Positions 24,685-32,542 of a stretch of 64,000 nt of DNA are shown here, piece by piece. The stretch lies in the NCBI RefSeq assembly GCF_046736075.1, contig NZ_CP177163.1, positions 248,001-312,000 on the forward strand, written 5' to 3'. Each line of letters opens with the position of its first letter. Position 1 is the stretch's first letter. The translations under genes were made by a program, and so were the position numbers. This DNA is from Stenotrophomonas sp046736075. Its GTDB lineage: Bacteria; Pseudomonadota; Gammaproteobacteria; Xanthomonadales; Xanthomonadaceae. The notes beneath the pieces were generated by a model, which saw only the letters and a program-made list of their open reading frames with translations, was not told the origin of the DNA and searched no databases.

Positions 24685-25521
24685 ATGAACCTGCTTTTTT
24701 CTCTCGTCCTCACCGCCGCGTCGATTTCACAGGGTTTATTCGAGACCCTTCCGGGAGAGCAAATGGGCCCGATCAACTGCCCCAAGCCGCCCGCAACCAT
24801 CCGCACGGTGGAAGGCCGCATCTATGAATGCCATCCGCAAGGGGGAGAGGACGCGTACCGGGATGTCACGCCGCCTGATGATAAGACTCACTGGATGGTC
24901 ACCTTTGCGCCTGAAAGGCTGACATCAAAATTCACGGGCAGCTATCATCAGCCCGAAGGATGGCCGTTCCGGGCGATAGTCTCCTCAGGAAACCCTGCGG
25001 AGATAGCCACGGAGTACTTCTATGTTTTCGATCACCGTGGCGTGGTGATCGATTCCAATGAGCCTGGTGCTATTGGCGAACAGATGATGGAGGTACGGAT
25101 CTCTGGCGTACGCCTGTGGCCCGGTGCAACTGTCTTCTACCGAATGCCGCCGCAGAACGAGAAAGATAAGGTCAAGCGGGCGATCTCGATTGAACGCTTG
25201 GGTGATGTGGTTTCCTACGCATTGGTAGTCGATGGAAAGATGCTCTGTCCGGTGCTGGACGAAAGCCTGATCAGCACGTGGCCAGGCGTGGACGAGCCTT
25301 CTCGTCCCGCAGGCATGTACATCAACGGCCACTGCGGTGAGGCCTACCGGATCGAGTCTACGTTGCCAAACGACCCGGACGGCAATTTCCGCTACTACGC
25401 CTATCCTGGCTTCAGCGCTGGCGGCCTTGAGCTGAGGTGGAGCTTTCAGCGGCATGACGAGCCGGTGCGGCCGCTGCTCAACCGCCGCGGTGTGTGTGTG
25501 GCGTTTTGTCCGCCCAAGTAA
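24685..25521 (+). CDS. Putative periplasmic immunity protein, array copy 6 (divergent core)
   Basis: This 278-residue paralog has a copy-3-like start (MNLLFSLVLTAASISQG, LPGEQMGPINC). Its strongly divergent core is related to copy 1: WMVTFAPERLTSKFTGSYHQ, GNPAEIATEYFYVFDHRG, KVKRAISIERLGDVVSYALV and STWPGVDEPSRPAGMY. The end returns to the common type (GFSAGGLELRWSFQ, CVAFCPPK). It is the copy least like the others in the region 75-205, so it is the likeliest to recognise a different effector. Start chosen as for copy 3. Confidence 0.8.
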   Translation: MNLLFSLVLTAASISQGLFETLPGEQMGPINCPKPPATIRTVEGRIYECHPQGGEDAYRDVTPPDDKTHWMVTFAPERLTSKFTGSYHQPEGWPFRAIVSSGNPAEIATEYFYVFDHRGVVIDSNEPGAIGEQMMEVRISGVRLWPGATVFYRMPPQNEKDKVKRAISIERLGDVVSYALVVDGKMLCPVLDESLISTWPGVDEPSRPAGMYINGHCGEAYRIESTLPNDPDGNFRYYAYPGFSAGGLELRWSFQRHDEPVRPLLNRRGVCVAFCPPK

Positions 25522-25566
25522 GCGCGCAGCTTGCCCCCGCCACAAATTCCAGTACATCCATCCGCT

Positions 25567-26403
25567 ATGAGCCTTCTTATTCCTTTCGTCCTAGCTGCCG
25601 CGGCGCTCTCACAGGCGCCATTTGAGACTCTTCCGTCTGCAGCAATGGGGCCGATCAACTGTCCCAAGCCCCCGGCCACTATCCGCACGGTGGAAGGCCG
25701 GATCTATGAGTGCCACCCGCAAGAGGGGGAGAGTGCTTACCGGGATGTCACCCCACCTGACGAGCAGACGCACTGGAGGGTGAACTTCGGTTCGACGCGA
25801 CTGCCACCCCAGGGGACAGGCAGCTACCACCCGCCCGAGGATTGGCCGTTCCGGGCGATAGTTTCATCCCGCAACCCTGCAGCGATGACCGCACAGTACT
25901 TCTATATTTTCGATCGCCACGGCGTGGTGATCGACTCCAACGATGCGTCGGCTATCGGAGAACAGATGATGGAAGTGCGCATCTCCGGCATCCGCCTCTG
26001 GCCGCGTGCGAATGTGTTCTACCGCATGCCGCCGCCGAACGACAAGGAGAAGCTCAAGTGGACGAGCCCAACCGATCGGATGCGGAGTGTAGGCTTCTAC
26101 GGATTGGTGGTCGATGGAAAGATGCTGTGTCCCGTACTGGACGAAAGCCAGGTCAGCAATTGGCCCGGGCCGGACATTCCCCATCACCCAGCAGGCACGT
26201 ACATCAACGGTCATTGCGGTGAGGCCTACTTGATGACGTCGTATCTGAAGAATGATCCCGATGGCAACTTTCGCAACTACACCTATCCCGGCTTCAGCGC
26301 TGGCGGCCTTGAGCTGAGGTGGAGTTTTCAGCGGCATGACGAGCCGGTGCGGCCGCTGCTCAACCGCCGCGGTGTGTGTGTGGCGTTTTGTCCGCCCAAA
26401 TAG
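25567..26403 (+). CDS. Putative periplasmic immunity protein, array copy 7
   Basis: This 278-residue paralog starts MSLLIPFVLAAAALSQAP, with linker LPSAAMGPINC as in copy 5. The body matches copies 4 and 5 closely (RVNFGSTRLPPQGTGSYHPP; SNDASAIGEQMM; TDRMRSVGFYGLV), with AAMTAQYFYIF instead of AAMAAQ. The end is EAYLMTSYLKNDPDGNFRNY and CVAFCPPK, as in copy 2. The first bases after its stop repeat the GCGCGCAGCTTG spacer and then diverge, marking the array end. Confidence 0.8.
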   Translation: MSLLIPFVLAAAALSQAPFETLPSAAMGPINCPKPPATIRTVEGRIYECHPQEGESAYRDVTPPDEQTHWRVNFGSTRLPPQGTGSYHPPEDWPFRAIVSSRNPAAMTAQYFYIFDRHGVVIDSNDASAIGEQMMEVRISGIRLWPRANVFYRMPPPNDKEKLKWTSPTDRMRSVGFYGLVVDGKMLCPVLDESQVSNWPGPDIPHHPAGTYINGHCGEAYLMTSYLKNDPDGNFRNYTYPGFSAGGLELRWSFQRHDEPVRPLLNRRGVCVAFCPPK

Positions 26404-26741
26404 GCGCGCAGCTTGCCCTGGGTGCTCCGCCCTGCCATCCCCTGGTGTGGCGCCAGTAACTTGCCTCCGGCATCCGCTCGATATCGAGCAATTCATCACA
26501 ATTTCCCGTCTATAATTTGACGCAGCGGCCCCGTGTCGCGCTGAATGCGACAAAATCGATCCACTTCCTGCCTGCATTGCAGGCACACGTCAGGGGGCGT
26601 GCGAAGCCGGTCGGTGAAAGAGCCCGTCAATGGGGTTTGTTACTGTTGCCGGGTACATGGACGTGAAACAGGCACTGTGGGCGTCACGCGGCCGCAGCCT
26701 GGGGCACGCATCATCACACCCTCTGACAAGAGCCTGTCGAT
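26404..26741. promoter_or_regulatory. Control region before vgrG copy 3
   Basis: This 338-bp stretch has no credible gene. It begins with a remnant of the array spacer (to about 26415). It holds a 14-bp perfect palindrome GCTCGATATCGAGC (26476-26489), a consensus -10 hexamer TATAAT (26511-26516) about 21 bp further on, and a 7-3-7 inverted repeat (26569-26585). No good -35 is visible at the right distance, so the palindrome may be an activator or repressor site. This would give vgrG copy 3 and its cargo a promoter independent of the array. Confidence 0.5.
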
Positions 26742-29264
26742 ATGGATGTCTCTCGCTCCTCGTTGTTGGCCACCCTTGGCGCCCCCTCCCAGCAGGCGCG
26801 CCTGATCCAGCTGCTCGGCCCGGCCTCCGGCCTGGTGGTGGAGCGCTTCGAGGGCCAGGAGGCGGTCTGCGGCAGCACCCGGTTCGAGATCGACTGCCTG
26901 TCCACCGATGCGTTCCTGGACATGGCGCCGTGGCTGGAGCAGCCCCTGACCCTGCAGGTGCGCCGCGCCGATGGCGGCATGCGTCAGTGGCACGGCCTAT
27001 GCACCGAGGTGGCCCAGCTCGGCAGCGATGGCGGTCTGGCCCGCTACCGGCTCACCCTGGAGCCGTGGACCGCGCTGCTGGCCCTGCGCCGCAACGCGGT
27101 GATCTTCCAGGACCTGGACACCCGCGCCATCTGCGAGCAGATCTTCGCCGACTACCCGCAGGCCGCCTTCCGTTTCGACGTGCAGGCCGCGTTGCCGGCC
27201 CGTGCGATCACCACCCAGTACCGCGAGAGCGACTGGGGCTTTGTCACCCGCCTGCTGGCCGAGGCCGGCCTGGCCTGGTGCATCGAGCAGACCCAGGACG
27301 GCGAGGCCGCGCACACGCTGGTGGTGTTCGACCCGGCCGCCGAGCGCCCCGCGCTGGGCAGCCAGCGCTTCCACCGCAGCGACATCGCCGAGGCGCGCGA
27401 TGGCATCACCGCCTTTGCCGAGCAGCGCCAGCTGGTCCCCAACGCCAGCAGCGTGGCCAGTTGGCACAGCGAGCAGCTCACTGCCGTCAGTGGCCAGAGC
27501 CAGGCCGAGGCCGGCGCGCTGCCGGTGCTGGAGGTGTACGTGCAGCCCCGCGCCGGGCGCTTTGCGCAGGCCGCGCTGGCCGCCGATGAGGCGCAGGCCC
27601 GGCTGGATGCGCTGCGCGTGCCGATGACCCTGTTCCAGGGCAGCGGCTCGGTGCGCACGCTGGCCGCCGGCAGCGCCTTCACCCTCATCCAGCATCCGCA
27701 GCACGAGGGCCAGGCCTTCGTGCTGCTGGCCGTGGCGCATGCGGCGGTCAACAACCTCGGCCACGGCATCGTCGAGCTGCTCGGCGAGGCGGCCCTGGAG
27801 CAGGGCAGCTACCGCAACCGCTTTGTGGCGGCCCCGCACGACATCCCGATCCGCGCCCTGCCGCAGGACCGCCCCACCCTGCACGGCCCGCAGACCGCAC
27901 GCGTGGTCGGCGTGGCCGACAGCGTGGTCAGCCCCAGCCGCGACCACCAGGTGCGCATCCAGTTCGGCTGGCAGCGCGGCGTGGCGCCCAACGCCGGCGG
28001 CATGACCGAGACCGGCAGCCGCAGCGCAGGCCATGCGCCGGGCGACCAGACCAGCGGCAGCTGGGTGCCGGTGGCCGAGTGGGTGGCCGGCCCCAACTGG
28101 GGCACGCATTTCCTGCCGCGCATCGGCGCGGAGGTGCTGGTGGAGTTCCTGCACGGGGACATCGACCAGCCGCGCATCACCGGCCAGCTCTACAACGGCG
28201 AGGTCGCCCCGCCCTTCGGCGGCGGCCTGGACGACACGGCCCAGCACCCTGGCGTGCTCAGCGGCCTGCACACCCAGTCCCACGATGGCAGCGGCACCCA
28301 GCAGTGGGTGATCGACGACACCACCGGCCAGTTGCGCACGCGCCTGCACACCTCGCTGGCCGACAGCCGATTGGAGCTGGGCTACCTGATCGACCACAGC
28401 GACACCCGCCGTGGCGCGCTGCGCGGCCAGGGCTTCGAGCTGGCCACCCACGGCTGGGGCAACGTGCACGCCGGCCAGGGCCTGCTGCTGTCCACCAGTG
28501 CCCGCCAGGACGCGACATCCACGGTGCTGGACAGCCATGAGGCGGTCGAGCAGCTGCGCACCGCCGAGCGGGCGCTGGAGGCGATGCACGACACGCTGCA
28601 GAAGCAGGACGTGCCGCCGCTGGGCGCACTCACCAGCACCGCGCAGCTGCGCGCCAGGATCGATCCGACCGCCGAGGGCAAGTACGGCAGCCAGGTCAAC
28701 GGCCAGTCCGGCATGAAGCCGGGCGGCGGGCGCAGCCCGGGCCAGGACCCGGTGGAGCGCTTCGCCGCCCCGCTGCTGCTGGCCGACTCGCCGGACCGCA
28801 TCGTCTGGACCACCCCGGCCAGCGCGGTGGCCTACGCCGGCCAGAACCTGCAGATGACCGTGCAGCAGGACCTGCAGGTCAGCGCCGGAGAAACCGTGTC
28901 GGCCGTGGCCGGCGAGCACGTGGCGCTGTTTGCGCAGGCCGGGCCGGTCAAGGTGATTGCCGCCAACGGCCCGGTGAGCCTGCAGTCCAACACCGGCGAG
29001 CTGGAACTGCTGGCCGACCAGGCCATCACCGTGACCGCCACCGACGACCGCATCGACATCCTGGCCCAGCAGAAGGTGGTGCTGCAGGCCGGCAACAGCG
29101 CGATCACGCTGGAAGGCGGCAACATCACTTTCAGCTGCCCGGGCACGTTTACCGTCAAGGCCGGGCAGCATCCGTTCATGGGCGGGGAAAGCGGTGCGGC
29201 CGGTATCGACGCGCTTCCGCAGGGCACTGTGAACGCAGCGCGCAAATTCCCCTTCTCGCGCTAA
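26742..29264 (+). CDS. vgrG: T6SS spike VgrG copy 3
   Basis: This 840-residue VgrG is nearly identical to copy 2 from residue 10 to about 817. Seven substitutions were noted by eye, for example GELPV to GALPV and EGRYGS to EGKYGS. It has the same gp27-like base, OB spike and DUF2345 stalk, but instead of the TTR-like tail it ends with a short SGAAGIDALPQGTVNAARKF sequence. It directly precedes the M23/GH19-like effector gene (9 bp), so that is its probable cargo. The different tail implies a different loading mode from copy 2. Confidence 0.95.
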   Translation: MDVSRSSLLATLGAPSQQARLIQLLGPASGLVVERFEGQEAVCGSTRFEIDCLSTDAFLDMAPWLEQPLTLQVRRADGGMRQWHGLCTEVAQLGSDGGLARYRLTLEPWTALLALRRNAVIFQDLDTRAICEQIFADYPQAAFRFDVQAALPARAITTQYRESDWGFVTRLLAEAGLAWCIEQTQDGEAAHTLVVFDPAAERPALGSQRFHRSDIAEARDGITAFAEQRQLVPNASSVASWHSEQLTAVSGQSQAEAGALPVLEVYVQPRAGRFAQAALAADEAQARLDALRVPMTLFQGSGSVRTLAAGSAFTLIQHPQHEGQAFVLLAVAHAAVNNLGHGIVELLGEAALEQGSYRNRFVAAPHDIPIRALPQDRPTLHGPQTARVVGVADSVVSPSRDHQVRIQFGWQRGVAPNAGGMTETGSRSAGHAPGDQTSGSWVPVAEWVAGPNWGTHFLPRIGAEVLVEFLHGDIDQPRITGQLYNGEVAPPFGGGLDDTAQHPGVLSGLHTQSHDGSGTQQWVIDDTTGQLRTRLHTSLADSRLELGYLIDHSDTRRGALRGQGFELATHGWGNVHAGQGLLLSTSARQDATSTVLDSHEAVEQLRTAERALEAMHDTLQKQDVPPLGALTSTAQLRARIDPTAEGKYGSQVNGQSGMKPGGGRSPGQDPVERFAAPLLLADSPDRIVWTTPASAVAYAGQNLQMTVQQDLQVSAGETVSAVAGEHVALFAQAGPVKVIAANGPVSLQSNTGELELLADQAITVTATDDRIDILAQQKVVLQAGNSAITLEGGNITFSCPGTFTVKAGQHPFMGGESGAAGIDALPQGTVNAARKFPFSR
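26770..29192 (+). repeat. 2.4-kb direct repeat, right copy (vgrG body)
   Basis: Direct-repeat partner of 15829..18251, in the same orientation, 10,941 bp away. The pair encloses the peptidase effector and the seven-gene array, so recombination between them would delete or duplicate the whole module and leave one hybrid, intact vgrG. Confidence 0.95.
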
Positions 29265-29273
29265 GGACAGCCG

Positions 29274-31457
29274 ATGATCATCAGTCCCCCGTTCCTTCCG
29301 CGTGCCAACGCGCAGACCGAAGACGCCTATCTCGACGCAGCCATGCCCGAGCACGCGCATGGACGCTATCCACTCAGCCACAAGCTGGCCTGGCATGGTG
29401 GCCTGCACCTGACCGCCCCCGCGCGCGGCAACGGTCGCGAGCCGGTGCGCTGTATTGCCGACGGCACCGTCGTGCATGTCCAGGCCGCCACCGCACGCCC
29501 TGCCGATGCAGCTGCCGTGGACGCCCACGCACTGGGCTACAACGGCTGGACGGACAACGGCTGTGTGGTGATCCGGCACGACACGGAGATCGGCGCCACT
29601 GCCCAGGGCGCAGGCGTGCAGGTGCGCTTCTACTCGATCTACATGCACCTGGGGGAGATCCGCAACACCGTCAGCGCCGGCCAAGCCATCCTGCGCAAGG
29701 CCGAACTCGGCACGGCAGGCAGCTTCGAAGGCACGGCCAACAGCCTGCATTTCGAAATCATCTGCGACGACGACAACCTTGAGCGCCTGATCGGGCGCCG
29801 ATCCGGCCAACTGAACACCGGCGCGAATGGGCGCACGTCGAGCATCTTCGGCGAGATGTTTTTCCACATTCCGGCCGGCACCCAGGTGTACGCCGCCCGC
29901 CCCGGCTACACCGCCGCCGCCGGCACAGGGGGCGCGGCACTGGCCGAGGAGCTGTTTGTGGGCATCGCCTACACCCGTGGCGACGCTGTGGTGACCAGCT
30001 ATCGCGCCGACGGCACCACGCTGGCGGCCATCCCTGCCGAAACGGACGCGGCATACGGCCTGTACCGGGAATCCGGGCGGGTGGTCCAGGCATACCGTAC
30101 CGCGCGTGCGCCGGTGGTGCCGTGCCAGAGTGCGGTGTATGAACTGCTGCGCTACGGTCGCATCGTCGGCCCGGATGCGCTCACCCCCGCCACGGTCCCC
30201 CACTGGCGGCAGATCGCCACTCCGACGGGACGGGGCTGGGTCAACCTCAATGCCACCAACGTCCACATGTTCAGCGATGCCGATGCGCCGCACTGGGCCG
30301 GATGGGACATCGTCGAAGACACCGTCGGTGGCGACAGCCGCTGCGATGTCGCCACGCTGCGCACCCTGCTGGATACCAATGGGGATGGCATCAATACCGA
30401 AGCCGAAGCGCAGGCGCGCCTGGCCGACCCGGCCGTGCGCGCCAAGCTCAAGCGCATGATCTGCAAGTTCCCCACCGAATGGCACCGCGGCAACGTCGCC
30501 AGCCGGTGGCAATGGCTCACCCGCGAGGGACCCAACGGGCCGGCGCAGGCGAACAGTCTGTCCAGTGGCACCTATCTGAATGCCAGCAGCTTCCCCGCTT
30601 TCCAACGCTACGCCGAGGCACTGTGTTTCTGGGAAGCGGCCAACACCGGCCTGCCCGAGGCCCACTGGCACTTCAATCCCAAGGAATTCATCCGGCTGTT
30701 CCGCCGCTGCGGGTGGCTCAGCCAACCCGAACTGGCGAAGATCTATCCCAACAGGGCGATGTACACCGATCTCGGCCAGGATCCCGATGCGGTGAAGGAG
30801 CGCTACCGTCTCAGCATCAACCGCGTGCTTCGGAAGTACCTGCTCAATACGCCGCTGCGGATGTCGCATTTCTTTGGACAGGCGGCACAGGAATCCTATT
30901 TCTTCATGGTCGTGCGGGAAGCGGCCGTCGGCATGGCCGCGGCGTTCAACGGCAACCACATATCGATCCAAAGCGAAGCCAACGGTTACCTGCAGATCAC
31001 GCCCGCCAACCAGCAGCAGCTCCGTTACTTTGCCGTCCCCGGGCAAAGGGGCTATTACGAAGGCCGGACGGGACTGGGAAACACCGATGCCGGCGATGGC
31101 ATCAAATACCGTGGTCGCGGCATGAAACAGCTGACCGGCCGCTACAACTATTCCGAGTATTGGGTGTTCCGTGGCTGGTTGGACCGCAGCACCTTCCACG
31201 CGCAGTGGTTCAACAACGGCACCCCGGGCCCGGTCATCAACAACCCGCAGATCGCCGCTGAAGACCCCTACAATGCCGTGGACACCGCAGCTTTCTACTG
31301 CGCGAAAACCAACATCCATCGCGCCGCCGATGGCGGTGCGACGGCGCAGGCGTCCAACGCGGTCAGCGCGCTGGTCAACCCCGGCGAGCGGCCGCCTGCG
31401 GCGCGACGTTCGAACGAAACGCTGTCTTCCTATCGGGTACTTGGCGATGATGCGTAA
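29274..31457 (+). CDS. Putative T6SS cell-wall effector: M23-like + EF-hand + GH19-like
   Basis: This 727-residue protein without a signal peptide carries several parts. Residues ~35-170 are M23/LytM-like (WHGGLHLTAP, RCIADGTVV, YSIYMHLGE, VSAGQAIL, SLHFEI). The usual zinc ligand Asp is replaced by His45 and the HLH motif is S-L-H159, so this domain may be inactive or altered. Residues ~225-330 look SH3-like. Residues 367-378 (DTNGDGINTEAE) are a canonical EF-hand-type calcium loop. Residues ~515-727 resemble a GH19 chitinase/endolysin domain with catalytic-type Glu540 (FFGQAAQESYFF) and KYRGRGMKQLTGRYNY. It probably cleaves glycan strands in the target periplasm. AAGGAC precedes the ATG. It lies 9 bp after vgrG copy 3. 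Confidence 0.8.
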   Translation: MIISPPFLPRANAQTEDAYLDAAMPEHAHGRYPLSHKLAWHGGLHLTAPARGNGREPVRCIADGTVVHVQAATARPADAAAVDAHALGYNGWTDNGCVVIRHDTEIGATAQGAGVQVRFYSIYMHLGEIRNTVSAGQAILRKAELGTAGSFEGTANSLHFEIICDDDNLERLIGRRSGQLNTGANGRTSSIFGEMFFHIPAGTQVYAARPGYTAAAGTGGAALAEELFVGIAYTRGDAVVTSYRADGTTLAAIPAETDAAYGLYRESGRVVQAYRTARAPVVPCQSAVYELLRYGRIVGPDALTPATVPHWRQIATPTGRGWVNLNATNVHMFSDADAPHWAGWDIVEDTVGGDSRCDVATLRTLLDTNGDGINTEAEAQARLADPAVRAKLKRMICKFPTEWHRGNVASRWQWLTREGPNGPAQANSLSSGTYLNASSFPAFQRYAEALCFWEAANTGLPEAHWHFNPKEFIRLFRRCGWLSQPELAKIYPNRAMYTDLGQDPDAVKERYRLSINRVLRKYLLNTPLRMSHFFGQAAQESYFFMVVREAAVGMAAAFNGNHISIQSEANGYLQITPANQQQLRYFAVPGQRGYYEGRTGLGNTDAGDGIKYRGRGMKQLTGRYNYSEYWVFRGWLDRSTFHAQWFNNGTPGPVINNPQIAAEDPYNAVDTAAFYCAKTNIHRAADGGATAQASNAVSALVNPGERPPAARRSNETLSSYRVLGDDA

Positions 31458-31908
31458 GAAGTATTTTTCGTGGGCACTGCTCGCACTGGTCACCAGCACC
31501 ACTGCCGCGTGCGCACAGACGCCCGCCGGTGCCATCCGGATCAAGGGCGACCATTTCGTCTACCCGACGCAGCAGGCCGAAGCGAGCATCAAGCTGGGGC
31601 CGTCCCTGGAGGCCTGGAACGTCAGCTGCGACAAGCGCCACGCACTGGTATGGGGCGGCGCATGGGACCAGATCAAGCCGGGCGACGCACCCTACTCCAA
31701 CCTCTATCTGCTTGACCTCGACAAGGGCGCGATCGTTGCCCATCTCAGTGTCAGCAGTGGCCCCTACGAGACGGCATTCAGCCAGGACCAGACCCTGGTC
31801 CGCATTGACGACCGGATTCTGCGCCAGGCCGACGGCACCGAGGTCGATCCTCCGCCGGCGTTCCACCCGGAAACCTGCGCGCCATTCGCCGGCAAGAGCA
31901 GCGAGTGA
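31447..31908 (+). CDS. Exported small protein, candidate immunity to the GH19-like effector
   Basis: This 153-residue protein starts MMRKKYFSWALL inside the last codons of the effector (10-nt overlap), implying coupled translation. The signal peptide ends near TTAAC22, which could be a lipobox or a normal cleavage site. The mature part contains WNVSCDKRHALVWGG, LDLDKGAIVAHLS and a C-terminal PETCAPF. Two Cys could form a disulfide. Position, size and export make it the best immunity candidate; no family is recognised. Confidence 0.75.
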   Translation: MMRKKYFSWALLALVTSTTAACAQTPAGAIRIKGDHFVYPTQQAEASIKLGPSLEAWNVSCDKRHALVWGGAWDQIKPGDAPYSNLYLLDLDKGAIVAHLSVSSGPYETAFSQDQTLVRIDDRILRQADGTEVDPPPAFHPETCAPFAGKSSE

Positions 31909-31909
31909 G

Positions 31910-32542
31910 ATGTCTCCCGGTCGGGTGGCACTGCTTCTCTTGGCAGGCGCGTCCGGCAGCGTGGGCGCCGATGTCGCCGCAGCGCCCGATGCTGCCCACT
32001 ACACGCGGGTGCGTAACGTTGCCCTGGGCGCGGGGCAGCCCGACACGCTGTGCGAGAACATCCTGGTGAAGCGTCGAACGGTGGGCGTGCATTGCCACTC
32101 CGCCAGCGCCTCGCTGCTGCAGGCACTTGGGGTATCGGTCTCCTCGACTGACACCGGCGGTGCGGCAGCAGGGCGCCGGGTGGATTTCGCCACCGGCATG
32201 GCCCAGTACACCGGTACGCCGCGCACGTTGCACGGCCGCGATGGATTCATCGCCGAGGTCGACTGCGACCCCGGCAATGGCCCGGTCTACCGGGCCACGG
32301 CAACCTGCCTGGCCACGGTGTCGTTCGACGGCGCCGCCCGCTTTCACTACGCACAGCTCACGCTGCGCGACCACACCACCGGCACCCAGGTGCTGACCAC
32401 CGATGCGGCGCTGGCCATCATCGACGCCTTGGAACAAGGCGAAACACCGGATCAATGGACTGACCATGAGACTGCGTACCCCCCTGCTGCCGGCCCTTGC
32501 CTGCGTTGCGCTGCTGGCCGCCTGCAACGACCGGCCGGTTGA
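31910..32542 (+). CDS. Exported protein of unknown function
   Basis: This 210-residue protein starts at an ATG one base after the previous stop. It has a Sec-type signal peptide (about 1-24, VALLLLAGASGSVGADVAAA). The mature region has several Cys (DTLCENI, GVHCHSAS, EVDCDPGNG, ATCLATV) and repeated strand-like segments. The final 26 codons overlap the next gene by 77 nt, so the C-terminal tail (Cys/Pro/Arg-rich) is dubious and a frameshift or a shorter original end is possible. Probably a second immunity or accessory gene of the effector cluster. Confidence 0.6.
   Translation: MSPGRVALLLLAGASGSVGADVAAAPDAAHYTRVRNVALGAGQPDTLCENILVKRRTVGVHCHSASASLLQALGVSVSSTDTGGAAAGRRVDFATGMAQYTGTPRTLHGRDGFIAEVDCDPGNGPVYRATATCLATVSFDGAARFHYAQLTLRDHTTGTQVLTTDAALAIIDALEQGETPDQWTDHETAYPPAAGPCLRCAAGRLQRPAG

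Larger units (their letters stand above)
20284..26403 (+). repeat. Seven-unit tandem gene array, 879/882-bp period
   Basis: Seven complete homologous genes start at 20284, 21163, 22042, 22924, 23803, 24685 and 25567, giving start-to-start distances of 879, 879, 882, 879, 882 and 882 bp. Spacers between genes are all about 45 nt and come in two types. One contains ACGTCCAGCACACCGATCAG (before copies 2, 4 and 5). The other starts GCGCGCAGCTTG and carries CACAAAT-CCAGT elements (before copies 3, 6 and 7). Every copy is an intact reading frame. Base composition is visibly lower in G+C than the flanking vgrG genes: 29 of 60 in line 20281-20340 against 47 of 60 in line 16081-16140. Confidence 0.97.

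Noticed and set aside
20284..26403. CRISPR-like or satellite repeat explanation for the array
   Set aside because: The units are ~880 bp, all coding, with signal peptides and conserved Cys. There are no short repeats with unique spacers.
15829..29192. Composite transposon bounded by the direct repeats
   Set aside because: The repeats are vgrG coding sequence with no terminal inverted repeats, transposase or target duplications visible.
26997..31544. A 1515-codon open frame on the minus strand
   Set aside because: It is antisense to vgrG copy 3 and the GH19-like effector, both of which have clear motifs. Its His/Gly/Val/Arg-rich composition is the usual by-product of high-G+C coding on the other strand.
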